From contig JAFWBD010000059.1 of assembly GCA_017507325.1 (NCBI GenBank), forward strand, positions 27,472-91,471: a stretch of 64,000 nucleotides of DNA, read 5' to 3'. Made by a program: the position numbers and the translations under genes. Below are positions 44,805 to 53,550 of the stretch, piece by piece. The notes under the pieces were generated by a model, which made no database searches, was not told the origin of the DNA, and saw only the letters and a program-made list of their open reading frames with translations. How positions within the stretch are numbered: position 1 is the first letter of the stretch; every line of letters begins with the position of its first letter. This DNA comes from Clostridia bacterium. GTDB taxonomy: Bacteria > Bacillota > Clostridia > Oscillospirales > SIG627.

Positions 44805-45556
44805 TATTTTTCCTCCTTTGCCGATCTGTCCTTATAAACGCCCAAGGGATAATAAGGAATCATTTTTTCATCGATCCACTCCAAGGCCTTTTGCGGTGTC
44901 ATACCCCAGTTGGTGGGGCAGGAGGAAAGAACCTCGATCAAGGAAAAGCCCTTTTTATCGATCTGGTTTTGGAAAGCCTTTTTAATGGCCTTCTTGGCAT
45001 TGCGAATGTTCTTGACGTTGTTTACGGTCACTCTTTCCAGATACTCCGGGCCGTCCAATTCGGAAAGCAATTCGCAAACGCGGATCGGAAAACCGCAAGC
45101 CTTCACGTCTCTTCCGTAGGGAGAGGTCTGGGTCACCTGATTGGGAAGCGAGGTGGGAGCCATCTGACCGCCGGTCATACCGTAAATGGCGTTGTTGATG
45201 AAAATAATGGTGATATTTTCGTTTCTGGCGGCGGCGTGAACCGTCTCCGCCATACCGATGGAAGCCAAGTCTCCGTCACCCTGATAGGTGAAAACGATGT
45301 GCTCATCGGGATCGGCGCGCTTAACGCCCGTGGCAACGGCGGGAGCTCTGCCGTGAGCCGCCTCGATCATATCGCAATTGAAATAGTCATAGGCCATAAC
45401 GGAACAGCCGACGGGCGCAACGCCGATGGCCTTTCCTTCAATCCCCAGCTCGTCCAAAACCTCGGCAACGAGGCGATGCACGATACCGTGGGTACAGCCG
45501 GGACAATAATGCAACGGCACGTCTGCCAATGCATGGGGTTTATCAAAAACTACCAT
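44804..45556 (-). CDS. 2-oxoacid:ferredoxin oxidoreductase, beta (TPP) subunit
   Basis: A 250-residue thiamine-diphosphate subunit. The cluster cysteines start with YCPGCTHG (about 18-25) and GCSVM; the TPP motif is GDGDLASIG with the following INNAIYGMTGGQ. Length and lack of a longer C-terminal part match the KOR/VOR type rather than pyruvate:ferredoxin oxidoreductase. Twelve bases after the alpha gene and overlapping the gamma gene. The enzyme is reversible: it can decarboxylate 2-oxoacids or carboxylate acyl-CoAs with reduced ferredoxin. Confidence 0.93.
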   Translation of the reverse strand: MVVFDKPHALADVPLHYCPGCTHGIVHRLVAEVLDELGIEGKAIGVAPVGCSVMAYDYFNCDMIEAAHGRAPAVATGVKRADPDEHIVFTYQGDGDLASIGMAETVHAAARNENITIIFINNAIYGMTGGQMAPTSLPNQVTQTSPYGRDVKACGFPIRVCELLSELDGPEYLERVTVNNVKNIRNAKKAIKKAFQNQIDKKGFSLIEVLSSCPTNWGMTPQKALEWIDEKMIPYYPLGVYKDRSAKEEK

Positions 45557-45568
45557 AATGCTTACACC

Positions 45569-46621
45569 TCACTTCTGCAAATCACAAATTGCCTTCAAAA
45601 CCTGATCGGGGGAAGGGATCATACCGCCCACACGGTTACAAAGGGTTACGGGAACCTTGCACTCACAAGCCAATTTCACGTCCTCGATCATCTGACCCAT
45701 GGAAAGCTCAACGGAAAGAATCGCCTTTACCTTCTCGGCAGCCTTCATAAAAGGAGCCTTGGGGAAGGGCCAAAGGGTGATGGGACGAATCATACCCACC
45801 TTGATTCCCTGCTTTCTCGCTTCGTTAATGGCATTTTTGGAGACACGGGAAGCAATACCGAAGGCTGCAACGCAAATTTCGGCATCCTCCATCATATACT
45901 CCTCGTACATCACCTCGTTTTCCTCGATGGTGCGGTAACGGTCATAACGGAGGAAATTGTGTTTTTCCAATTCCTCGGGCTTGAGGAACAGAGAGTTGAC
46001 AATGTTGTGGGGGCGCTCCATCTTGGTGCCGGTGGTAGCCCAAGGCTTAGCGGGAGCAGGGGCAATGTCAAAATCCAGAGAAATGGGCTCCATCATCTGC
46101 CCCAAGGTACCGTCTGCCAGAATCATAGCGGTCATACGGTAGGTGTCGGCCAATTCAAAGCCCTTCACCGTAAGCTGTGCCATTTCCTGAACCGAATTGG
46201 GTGCCAGAACGATCATATGGAAGTCGCCGTGGCCGGCACCGCGGGTAGCCTGGAAATAGTCGGACTGGCTGGGCTGAATACCGCCAAGGCCGGGGCCGCC
46301 GCGCTGAACGTTGACCACAAGAGCGGGCAGATCCGCGCCTGCAAGGTAGGAAAGCCCCTCTCCTTTCAGAGAGATTCCGGGGCTGGAGGAGGAGGTCATA
46401 ACGCGTTTTCCCGTAGAGGACACGCCGTACACCATATTAATGGCGGCGATTTCACTCTCTGCCTGAAGAAACGTGCCGCCGATCTTCGGCATTTTCTTGG
46501 CCATATAAGCCGCAACTTCCGTTTGGGGCGTGATCGGATAGCCGAAATAGTGACGGCAGCCCGCAGCGATGGCGGCCTCCGCAATGGCTTCGTTGCCCTT
46601 CATTAAAATCTTTTCAGACAT
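45569..46621 (-). CDS. 2-oxoacid:ferredoxin oxidoreductase, alpha subunit
   Basis: The 350-residue alpha subunit. AAIAAGCRHYFGYPITPQTEV at the N-terminus is the conserved substrate loop (quoted in part: YFGYPITPQTEV), followed by SSSPGISLKGEGLSY and RGGPGLGGIQPSQSDYFQ. The start MSEKILMKGN at 46621 has GAGGTG upstream; a GTG at 46630 overlaps the delta gene. Family choice: KGOR and VOR alpha chains look alike. The operon has a branched-chain aminotransferase and a T-box read as valine, so a branched-chain 2-oxoacid (VOR) enzyme is the better fit, working in the carboxylating direction. This is inference. Confidence 0.92.
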   Translation of the reverse strand: MSEKILMKGNEAIAEAAIAAGCRHYFGYPITPQTEVAAYMAKKMPKIGGTFLQAESEIAAINMVYGVSSTGKRVMTSSSSPGISLKGEGLSYLAGADLPALVVNVQRGGPGLGGIQPSQSDYFQATRGAGHGDFHMIVLAPNSVQEMAQLTVKGFELADTYRMTAMILADGTLGQMMEPISLDFDIAPAPAKPWATTGTKMERPHNIVNSLFLKPEELEKHNFLRYDRYRTIEENEVMYEEYMMEDAEICVAAFGIASRVSKNAINEARKQGIKVGMIRPITLWPFPKAPFMKAAEKVKAILSVELSMGQMIEDVKLACECKVPVTLCNRVGGMIPSPDQVLKAICDLQK

Positions 46622-46626
46622 CTTCT

Positions 46627-46833
46627 TCACCTCTCAACCTTAATAACGCAATCGGGACACATCTGTGCACAGAAAGCACAGCCGACACAAGCCTCTTGAT
46701 CTGTAATCTCGGCGGGATGGTGTCCTTTCATATTGATTTTGTCCGGAGAAAGACGGATCAATTTCTTCGGACAAGCATCGACACACAAGCCGCAACCCTT
46801 GCAAAAATCGGTTTTGAACACAAGTTTTGCCAT
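46627..46833 (-). CDS. 2-oxoacid:ferredoxin oxidoreductase, delta (ferredoxin-like) subunit
   Basis: A 68-residue subunit with two [4Fe-4S] motifs, CKGCGLCVDACP and CVGCAFCAQMCP, that passes electrons between the TPP subunit and free ferredoxin. Unlike the free ferredoxin at 7 kb it has a longer N-terminus (MAKLVFKTDF) and a linker containing HHPAEI. First of the four oxidoreductase genes; its end overlaps a possible GTG of the alpha gene. Confidence 0.93.
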   Translation of the reverse strand: MAKLVFKTDFCKGCGLCVDACPKKLIRLSPDKINMKGHHPAEITDQEACVGCAFCAQMCPDCVIKVER

Positions 46834-46858
46834 AGAAGTACTTCCTTTCGAATTTTTA

Positions 46859-47518
46859 TCAGTAATATTTTTTTTGCAAATTTAACGGAAACAAATTTGG
46901 AATTTCATCCTTCAAAGCGGGATATAAATCAGCCCGAACCGAATGGAACACAATCGGAAGCCCTACCAGACGGGAAAACTCCTCCGCCTTGGCGACTGCC
47001 GACAAAACGTCCGAAGGGGTGGTTGCCTCCCCCAAATTGGAATTGTGAGCCACGGCAGTAAAAGGAATGCCGCAAGCGGCCTCCATTTCCCGCATAACCT
47101 CAACCAATGAATCGGGATTCCGCGTTAACGGGCGGCAGAAATTGGCTACCAGAATCATTTCGTAAGAATTTTCCTCTAAAATTCTCGGAGCCAGTCTCCC
47201 CAAGGCGAGGGCACCGCGATCGTCTCCGCCGATATCCAGCACAAAGGAGGAATTCCGATCGTCCACCACGGAATACATAGCGGCCGGCAGAGCGGGAAGA
47301 TCCACGTTGGTATTGGCGTATTCCGAAGAGATCAGTGGGATTCCCATTTCCTCCAATTCCGCCAAGCTGTCCTTGGTTCTGAAATACGGATTGACGATAT
47401 CAAGATCCGCAATGGCGACCCTTCGCCCCTCGCGGCGCAGATTCATCGCCAAATTCACGGCAATATTGGTTTTACCGCTTCCGTAATGCCCCGCCAAAAT
47501 CAGAATTCGTTTATCCAT
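46859..47518 (-). CDS. MinD/ParA-like P-loop ATPase within the oxidoreductase operon
   Basis: A 219-residue SIMIBI-type ATPase. The deviant Walker A is GHYGSGKTNIAVN (about 10-22). The switch I-like region is IADLDIVNPYFRT and the Walker B-like part VLDIGGDDRGALALGR. It is not a chromosome-partition ParA, since no ParB is near. The signature Lys of MinD (KGGxGK) is replaced by HYGSGK. It sits between ilvE (8-base overlap) and the delta subunit gene, so it is translated with the enzyme. Role unknown; cofactor or cluster loading, or metabolic control, are guesses. Confidence 0.85.
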   Translation of the reverse strand: MDKRILILAGHYGSGKTNIAVNLAMNLRREGRRVAIADLDIVNPYFRTKDSLAELEEMGIPLISSEYANTNVDLPALPAAMYSVVDDRNSSFVLDIGGDDRGALALGRLAPRILEENSYEMILVANFCRPLTRNPDSLVEVMREMEAACGIPFTAVAHNSNLGEATTPSDVLSAVAKAEEFSRLVGLPIVFHSVRADLYPALKDEIPNLFPLNLQKKYY

Positions 47519-48590
47519 TGCAAACGGTTACGCACCAATTCTTCTCATCCGCAACCTTGCCCCACTGAATTCCGGTCAAGCTGTCATACAGCTTCTGAGT
47601 CAAATCACCGATGCGGTTACCGCAAACGGTATATTCCTTTCCTTTATAGAAGAGCTTACCGATGGGCGAAACCACGGCGGCGGTTCCCGTTCCCCAAGCC
47701 TCCTCCAGCGTGCCGTTTGCAGCCGCTTCAAAAAGCTCATCCACGGAAATCAATCTCTCCTCCACGGTGTAGCCCCAATCGCGGAGCAATTCCACACAGC
47801 TCTTGCGGGTAATACCGGGCAGAACCGAGCCGGTCAATTTGGGGGTAATGATCTTGCCGTCAATTTTGAACATTACGTTCATCGCGCCGACTTCCTCGAT
47901 GTATTTTCTTTCCACACCGTCCAGCCACAGAACCTGGGTATAGCCGTTTTTCTCGGCTCTCTCCCCTGCTCTCAAGCTGGCGGCATAGTTGCCGCCGCAC
48001 TTGGCATAGCCGGTACCGCCGCGAACGGCACGGACGTCTTCGGATTCGATGGCGATCTTAACGGGGTTAATGCCCTCGGCGTAATAAGCGCCCACGGGAG
48101 AGCAAATGATCACAAACGTGGTGTTCTTAACGGAATGAACACCCAAATGGGGGTCGTTACCGAACATATAGGGTCTCAGGTACAGGCTGGTTCCGTCGGA
48201 ATGAGGAACCCAATCCTTCTCGGTCTCCACAAAGGTCTTGAGGATCTCAAGGCACCCTTCTTCATCCAGCTGAGGAAGGCAAAGACGCTCGGCGCTGTTG
48301 TTCAGACGCTTGATGTTTTCCATAGGACGGAACAGACGGATCTGGCCGCTGCGGGAACGATAGGCCTTCATTCCCTCAAAAATCTCCACACCGTAATGCA
48401 GAACGGTCGAGGCGGGGTGAAGAGCAATGGGACCGAAGGGCACGATTCTGCCGTTGTGCCACCCCTCCTCGGGGTTATGGTCCATCATAAACATATGATC
48501 GGTAAAGATCTTGCCGAAGCCCAATTTGGATTCGTCTGCGGGCTTTTCTTTGGGACAGGGGTTTTTGGTGACGGAAATGGGATATTTCAT
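47511..48590 (-). CDS. ilvE: Branched-chain amino acid aminotransferase
   Basis: Fold-IV PLP enzyme that interconverts 2-oxoacids and Val, Leu, Ile with glutamate. The 359 residues fit the large (bacterial/eukaryotic BCAT) type: FEGMKAYRSRSGQIRLFRP, YLRPYMFGND, the PLP lysine in GTGYAKCGGNYAAS, VLWLDGVERKYIEEVG and TGSVLPGITRKS. It lies 40 bases after the HTH-cupin-acyl-CoA ligase stop in the same operon and overlaps the ATPase gene by eight bases. Here it probably turns 2-oxoacids made by the ferredoxin enzyme into amino acids. Confidence 0.95.
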   Translation of the reverse strand: MKYPISVTKNPCPKEKPADESKLGFGKIFTDHMFMMDHNPEEGWHNGRIVPFGPIALHPASTVLHYGVEIFEGMKAYRSRSGQIRLFRPMENIKRLNNSAERLCLPQLDEEGCLEILKTFVETEKDWVPHSDGTSLYLRPYMFGNDPHLGVHSVKNTTFVIICSPVGAYYAEGINPVKIAIESEDVRAVRGGTGYAKCGGNYAASLRAGERAEKNGYTQVLWLDGVERKYIEEVGAMNVMFKIDGKIITPKLTGSVLPGITRKSCVELLRDWGYTVEERLISVDELFEAAANGTLEEAWGTGTAAVVSPIGKLFYKGKEYTVCGNRIGDLTQKLYDSLTGIQWGKVADEKNWCVTVCNG

Positions 48591-48630
48591 ATCATAATCT
48601 CCTTTTCATTTATCTTCATTTGTCGATTGA

Positions 48631-50919
48631 TCAAAGCTTATTACGCTGAATCTTTCCGCTGACGGTTTTGGGCAATTCATCGCGGAAGACAACGAGTCTT
48701 GGGTATTTATAGGGAGCGGTATGCTCCTTGACGTAGTTCTGAATTTCCTTTTTCAATTCCTCGGTGGGCTCGGTTCCGCGGGTCAGAACGATGCTGGCCT
48801 TGACGATCTGGCCGCGAACCTCATCGGGAGCGGCGGAAACACCGCATTCCAGAACGTAAGGAAGCTCCATAATGACGCTTTCGATCTCAAAGGGTCCGAT
48901 GCGGTAGCCCGAGGACTTGATCACGTCATCGGCACGGCCAACGTACCAGAAGAAGCCATCCTCATCGCACCAGGCAAGATCGCCCGTGTGATAATAGCCG
49001 TCCCGAATGGCTTCGTTTGTTTTTTCCTCGTCGTTGTAATAACCGACGAAAAGGCCGCAGGGGGCACCGTTTTTCAGATTGATGACCACCTCACCCGCAT
49101 CCCCTCGGGGGACGGGATTCCCATCGGTATCCAAAAGCTCCACCTGATAAATGGGAGCGGGCTTACCCATGGATCCGATCTTATGAGGAGCGCCGATCAG
49201 ATTGCCGACGATCATGGTGCTTTCGGTCTGTCCGAAGCCCTCCAGGATCTGCAGACCCGTTGCCTTTTCAAACTGACGGTATACTTCGGGATTGAGTGCC
49301 TCACCCGCCGTGGTCATATGATGGACAGAGGACAGATCGTATTTGGAAATATCCTGCTTGACCATCATTCTCAGCATGGTGGGAGGCGCGCAGAAGGTGG
49401 TGATTTGGTATTTGGCAAACATCGGGAGGATCTTGGAGGCATCGAAACGGTCAAAGTCATACACAAATACCGCCGCCTCGCAGAGCCATTGCCCGTAGAG
49501 CTTGCCCCACATGGATTTGGCCCAGCCCGTATCGGAGATGGAAAAATGCAGCCCATCGGGCTCCACGGCGTGCCAATACTTGGCGGTGTGAAAATGGCCC
49601 AAGGGATACTTGTGGTTGTGCGCCGCGATCTTCGGATAACCGGAGGTGCCGGAGGTAAAGAACATCAAAAGCAGATCGTCTCCGCAGGGGCTATCCTCGG
49701 TGCGGGCAAAATGAGAGCTGTACAGGGGATATTCCTCATCAAAGCTTCGCCAGCCCTCGCGGCTGCCGTTGACAATCAATTTCATTTCCAGCTCGGGTGC
49801 CTTTTCCGCCGCCAGCTCTACCTGACGGGCTACGTCCCCGTCGGCCGTACACAAAATGGCGCGAACGCCTGCGGCGCGGAAGCGATATTCCAAATCGTGC
49901 TCCAGGAGCTGATTGGGAGCGGGAATGGCCACGGCGCCCAATTTATTCAGCGCGATCATAGCAAACCAGAACTGATAATGACGCTTCAGAATCAGCATCA
50001 CACGGTCACCTTTTTTGATCCCGAGAGATTTGAAATAATTGGCGCACTGATTGGAAAGGCGCTTGATATCCTTAAAGGTAAAGCGGCGCTCCTCCAAATT
50101 TTCGGAAATGTGAAGCATTGCCAATTTATCGGGATCCTTTTCCGCCAGCGCATCCACCAGATCGAAGGCGAAGTTGAAGGATTCGGTATTTTGGAAACGG
50201 ATGGAGGTAGGGGTACCGTTTTCATTCTCGGAAACCTCAATAAATTTCCGATAAATACGATCCTCGGTGTCCTTTTTGATTCTCTTTTTGGAGGAAACCG
50301 CCTTTTGGGTCACCAGCTCGGGAATCGGCTCGCCCGTGGGGTTGAGCACGATGGCGTAGAAAATACAATCCTCTCCGCCCACGGCGATCATTCCGTGAGG
50401 AGCGGAGCTGTCAAAATAGATGCTGTCACCCGGGCCGAGGATCTCCCGATGATCGCCCACCTGCACCAGAAGCTGTCCCTCAATGACCAGATCGCACTCC
50501 TGACCCGCATGAGTGGTCAAATCGATCCCGCGGGCCTCTGCCTCGGGATCAAAGCGGCATTTGACGTAAAGCGGCTCGGCAATACGGTTTTGAAAGGCGT
50601 ATGCCAGATTGTAATAGGTCATACCGTGGGCGTTGGTGATCTCCTGCCCTGCCCCGCGACGAGTCACGGTATAGGAATTCAATTTGGGGCTGTGGCCCTC
50701 GATGATATCCGTAACGTTTACGTTCAGCGCCAAGGCACAGCGATAAATAAAGGCAAAGTTCAAATCGCGCTTTCCGTTTTCGCAGGAAAGATACTCCTCC
50801 ACGGAAACGCCGGTTTTCCCCGCCATTTCCTCCGCGGAAAGATTTTCAATTTGCCGCAGCTCGCGAATACGCGCCGCAATTTCTTGAATTTTGTATTCAA
50901 GTCCGGTTAATTTTTCCAT
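48631..50919 (-). CDS. HTH-cupin regulator fused to an AMP-forming acyl-CoA ligase (Val T-box unit)
   Basis: A 762-residue three-part protein. An XRE-type helix-turn-helix (about 10-68, LSAEEMAGKTGVSVEEYLSC) is followed by a cupin (about 110-195, THAGQECDLVIEG and SSAPHGMIAVGGEDC). A full acyl-CoA ligase of the medium-chain/benzoate type runs from about 240 to the end: FFTSGTSGYPK, EGFGQTEST, YHTGDLAWCDEDGFFWYVGR, SSGYRIGPFEIE and catalytic Lys in TVSGKIQRNKL. HTH-cupin proteins are normally stand-alone repressors, so a regulator joined to an enzyme is unusual. The start ATG at 50919 has GGAG six bases upstream; a longer frame lies in the T-box. First gene of the operon with ilvE, ATPase and oxidoreductase. 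Isobutyrate is the candidate substrate. Confidence 0.88.
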   Translation of the reverse strand: MEKLTGLEYKIQEIAARIRELRQIENLSAEEMAGKTGVSVEEYLSCENGKRDLNFAFIYRCALALNVNVTDIIEGHSPKLNSYTVTRRGAGQEITNAHGMTYYNLAYAFQNRIAEPLYVKCRFDPEAEARGIDLTTHAGQECDLVIEGQLLVQVGDHREILGPGDSIYFDSSAPHGMIAVGGEDCIFYAIVLNPTGEPIPELVTQKAVSSKKRIKKDTEDRIYRKFIEVSENENGTPTSIRFQNTESFNFAFDLVDALAEKDPDKLAMLHISENLEERRFTFKDIKRLSNQCANYFKSLGIKKGDRVMLILKRHYQFWFAMIALNKLGAVAIPAPNQLLEHDLEYRFRAAGVRAILCTADGDVARQVELAAEKAPELEMKLIVNGSREGWRSFDEEYPLYSSHFARTEDSPCGDDLLLMFFTSGTSGYPKIAAHNHKYPLGHFHTAKYWHAVEPDGLHFSISDTGWAKSMWGKLYGQWLCEAAVFVYDFDRFDASKILPMFAKYQITTFCAPPTMLRMMVKQDISKYDLSSVHHMTTAGEALNPEVYRQFEKATGLQILEGFGQTESTMIVGNLIGAPHKIGSMGKPAPIYQVELLDTDGNPVPRGDAGEVVINLKNGAPCGLFVGYYNDEEKTNEAIRDGYYHTGDLAWCDEDGFFWYVGRADDVIKSSGYRIGPFEIESVIMELPYVLECGVSAAPDEVRGQIVKASIVLTRGTEPTEELKKEIQNYVKEHTAPYKYPRLVVFRDELPKTVSGKIQRNKL

Positions 50920-50939
50920 TTTCACTCCATATCCGGGAC

Positions 50940-51204
50940 AAAAAAGCACTCGTCCCAAAGGCATTCTTTGAGACGAGTGCGAAAACACCCGCGGTACCAC
51001 TCAAATTGCAGTAACACTGCCGCTCAGGATCCAACAATCCTTATGCATTAACGCAGCAATCACGGAAAGGTTCTACTCCCGAAAAAAACGGTTTCTTCCC
51101 TTCAGCTCAAGAGCTACAAACAAAAAACCGAATCTCTGTGACTTGCACCGACCGTCACTTCTCTGGCAGAACGATTTTTCATCCTCTCCATCAACGCCTT
51201 TGAT
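50940..51204 (-). ncRNA. T-box leader RNA, specifier read as GUA (Val)
   Basis: Minus-strand leader filling 50920-51209. Stem I carries the AGAGA motif and the GGTG distal loop (GTGAC-GGTCGGTGCAA-GTCAC). Lower stem I has AGAG pairing with CTCT, and just 5' of CTCT the loop reads TTTGTAG, giving GTA (valine), six bases before GAG as in the Leu leader. The T-box is GAGTGGTACCGCGG (51003-50990 region). The terminator is GCACTCGTC/GACGAGTGC (50980-50946) with six T. Its 3' half is nearly identical to the leader at 53.6 kb. Confidence 0.85.
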
Positions 51205-51209
51205 ATTTA

Positions 51210-51238
51210 ATTATACCATTGGATATTCTTCTTGTCAA
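51210..51238 (-). promoter_or_regulatory. Sigma-A promoter of the Val T-box operon
   Basis: Minus strand TTGACA (51238-51233), 17-base spacer, TATAAT (51215-51210) with extended TGg: a full consensus. It starts 34 bases after the stop of the upstream ligase gene, with no terminator between. Confidence 0.92.
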
Positions 51239-51271
51239 GATATTTTGCGGATTTACACCTTCGCCGTATTT

Positions 51272-53536
51272 TTACAGCTTGTTGCGCTGAATCTTTCCGC
51301 TGATGGTTTTGGGAAGCTCGTCACGGAAGACCACCACACGGGGGTATTTGTAGGGGGCGGTGTGCTCCTTGACGTAATTCTGAATCTCCTTTTTCAATTC
51401 CTCGGTGGGCTCTGTTCCCTTTGTCAGAACGATGCTGGCCTTAACCACCTGACCGCGAACCTCATCGGGTACGGCGGAAACACCGCATTCCACAACGTAA
51501 GGAAGCTCCATAATAACGCTTTCGATCTCGAAGGGCCCGATACGGTAACCGGAGGATTTGATGACGTCATCGATACGGCTGACGTACCAGAAATAGCCGT
51601 CCTCATCACGCCAAGCGGTGTCGCCCGTGTGATACATATTGTCATACCAGGCATCGGAGGTCTTCTCCGCATCCCGATAATATTCCTTGAACAGACCGCA
51701 GGGAATGCTCTTGTCGGTGTGGATCACGATCTCGCCCACCTCACCGGGTGCCACGGATACACCGTCGGCATCCACCACGTCAACGTCAAACTGAGGCGAG
51801 GCCTTGCCCATAGAGCCGAGCTTCGGCACCGTTCCCGCAAGGTTGGCAATGGCAAGCGTGGTTTCGGTCTGCCCGAAGCCTTCCATGATCTCCAGACCCG
51901 TTGCTTCTTTAAACTTTTTGAATACCTCGGGGTTGAGAGCCTCTCCCGCCGTGGTCATATGATGGATGGAGGACAGATCGTAGCGATCCAGATCCCCGCG
52001 GATCAGCATACGGAGCATGGTGGGAGGCGCACAGAAGGTGGTGATATGATACTTCCCGAACATAGGCAAAATATCGTTTTCATCAAAGCGATCGAAGTCG
52101 TAGACAAACACCGCTCCCTCGCACAGCCACTGACCGTAAAGCTTGCCCCAAAGAGACTTGCCCCAGCCGGTATCGGAAATGGTCAGATGGAGACCGTCTC
52201 TCTCGCAGCAATGCCAATATTTGGCGGTCACGAAATGCCCCAGGGCGTAGGTGTGCTTGTGCGCCGCCATCTTGGGATTGCCCGTGGTGCCGGACGTAAA
52301 GAACATCAGCGCGGTCTCATCTCCCGCAGAGGCATTTTCGGGACGCTCGTATTCCTGAGAATAAAGCTTAAATTCGCCGTCAAAATCGTGCCACCCCTCT
52401 TTTTTGCCGCCTACAAGAACCAGCGTTTTCACACCGGGGCACTGCTTGGCGGCATTTTCGGCAATATCCGAAACGTCTCCGTCGGCCGTGCAAACAATGG
52501 CGGATACCTCGGCGGCATCGTAGCGATAAACGAAATCGTGCTCCTTAAGCTGATTGGTTGCGGGGATCGCCACTGCACCGATCTTGTGAAGAGCGACCAT
52601 AGCAAACCAAAACTGATAATGACGCTTGAGAACCAGCATCACCTTATCTCCTCGCTTGATTCCGAGAGAGGTAAAATAATTGGCGCACTGATTGGAACAG
52701 CGCTTGATATCCCCAAAGGTGAATCGGCGTTCATTCTTATGCTTATCCAGATGAAGCATGGCCAGCTTTTCGGGGTAGGCATCGGCGATCTTATCCACAA
52801 TGTCAAAGCCGAAGTTGAAGCTCTCGGTGTTGGTAAAATCGATTTTCTTCAGGCAACCGTTTTCATCCTCTTCGGTCTTGACGAATTTCTCGCAGATCAG
52901 CCCCTCGGACTTGGTGGCTGTAATCAAGCTTTGCAAAACCGCTTCCTCCTTCACGGGCTCGCCCGGAAGAACCACGGCACAGAAAACGCAATCCTCTCCA
53001 CCCACTGCGATCATACCGTGAGGGGTAGAGCTGTTGTAATAAATGCTGTCACCCTCCTCCAGAACCTCGGTATGGCTTCCGATCTGAACCTTCAGCTTTC
53101 CGCTGATAACCAGATCGAATTCCTGCCCACTGTGGGTTGCCACCTGAATGGGCTTATTTTGAAGAGAGGGATCGAATTCATAGCGAACCCAATAGGGCTC
53201 GGCAATCTTGTTGCGGAATTTGTGAGCAAGGTTCTGAATGCGGATTCCCTCTTCTTTGGCAGTCTCCTGCCCCATTCCCTTGCGCGTCACGGTATAGGAG
53301 GAAAGGCGAGCGCTCTTTCCTTCCAAAAGATCGGTAATCTCAATGCCAAAGGCAAGAGAGCATTTATGAAGAAATGAAAAGGGGAAATCCAGATTACCCT
53401 CCTCAAAGGCGCTGTATTCTTCCACGCTGACGTCGGTCAGCTCCGCCATTTTGGAAAGGGAGAGTCCGGAAATCTCTCTCATCTCGCGAATTCTGAGGGC
53501 GACCTCATTCAATTTTCCGTTCGAGAGTGATGACAT
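51272..53536 (-). CDS. HTH-cupin regulator fused to an AMP-forming acyl-CoA ligase (Ile T-box unit)
   Basis: A 754-residue paralogue of the 48.6-50.9 kb gene with the same three parts: XRE HTH (about 10-72, LSLSKMAELTDVSVEEYSAF), cupin (about 115-190, with His135, Glu139 and His173 in THSGQEF and TPHGMIAVGG) and acyl-CoA ligase (about 240-754: FFTSGTTGNPK, EGFGQTETT, YHTGDTAWRDEDGYFWYVSR, catalytic Lys in TISGKIQRNKL). The ligase halves are very similar, and the last 60 residues almost identical, so the pair arose by tandem duplication. It has its own promoter and T-box, read as isoleucine; 2-methylbutyrate is the candidate substrate. AAGGAGG precedes the ATG by nine bases. Confidence 0.88.
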   Translation of the reverse strand: MSSLSNGKLNEVALRIREMREISGLSLSKMAELTDVSVEEYSAFEEGNLDFPFSFLHKCSLAFGIEITDLLEGKSARLSSYTVTRKGMGQETAKEEGIRIQNLAHKFRNKIAEPYWVRYEFDPSLQNKPIQVATHSGQEFDLVISGKLKVQIGSHTEVLEEGDSIYYNSSTPHGMIAVGGEDCVFCAVVLPGEPVKEEAVLQSLITATKSEGLICEKFVKTEEDENGCLKKIDFTNTESFNFGFDIVDKIADAYPEKLAMLHLDKHKNERRFTFGDIKRCSNQCANYFTSLGIKRGDKVMLVLKRHYQFWFAMVALHKIGAVAIPATNQLKEHDFVYRYDAAEVSAIVCTADGDVSDIAENAAKQCPGVKTLVLVGGKKEGWHDFDGEFKLYSQEYERPENASAGDETALMFFTSGTTGNPKMAAHKHTYALGHFVTAKYWHCCERDGLHLTISDTGWGKSLWGKLYGQWLCEGAVFVYDFDRFDENDILPMFGKYHITTFCAPPTMLRMLIRGDLDRYDLSSIHHMTTAGEALNPEVFKKFKEATGLEIMEGFGQTETTLAIANLAGTVPKLGSMGKASPQFDVDVVDADGVSVAPGEVGEIVIHTDKSIPCGLFKEYYRDAEKTSDAWYDNMYHTGDTAWRDEDGYFWYVSRIDDVIKSSGYRIGPFEIESVIMELPYVVECGVSAVPDEVRGQVVKASIVLTKGTEPTEELKKEIQNYVKEHTAPYKYPRVVVFRDELPKTISGKIQRNKL

Positions 53537-53550
53537 TGGGAAACCTCCTT

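Noticed and set aside
46859..47518. Chromosome partition protein ParA
   Set aside because: No parB or parS-like sites nearby, Walker A differs, and it overlaps metabolic genes.
48721..50910. Long open frame (about 730 codons) on the plus strand opposite the HTH-cupin-acyl-CoA ligase
   Set aside because: It mirrors a clear gene with all ligase motifs and a T-box on the other strand; the translated product is low-complexity, has no ribosome site and matches nothing. It comes from codon bias. The same holds for the frames opposite 51.3-53.5 kb, 40.8-42.4 kb and 44.7-46.6 kb.
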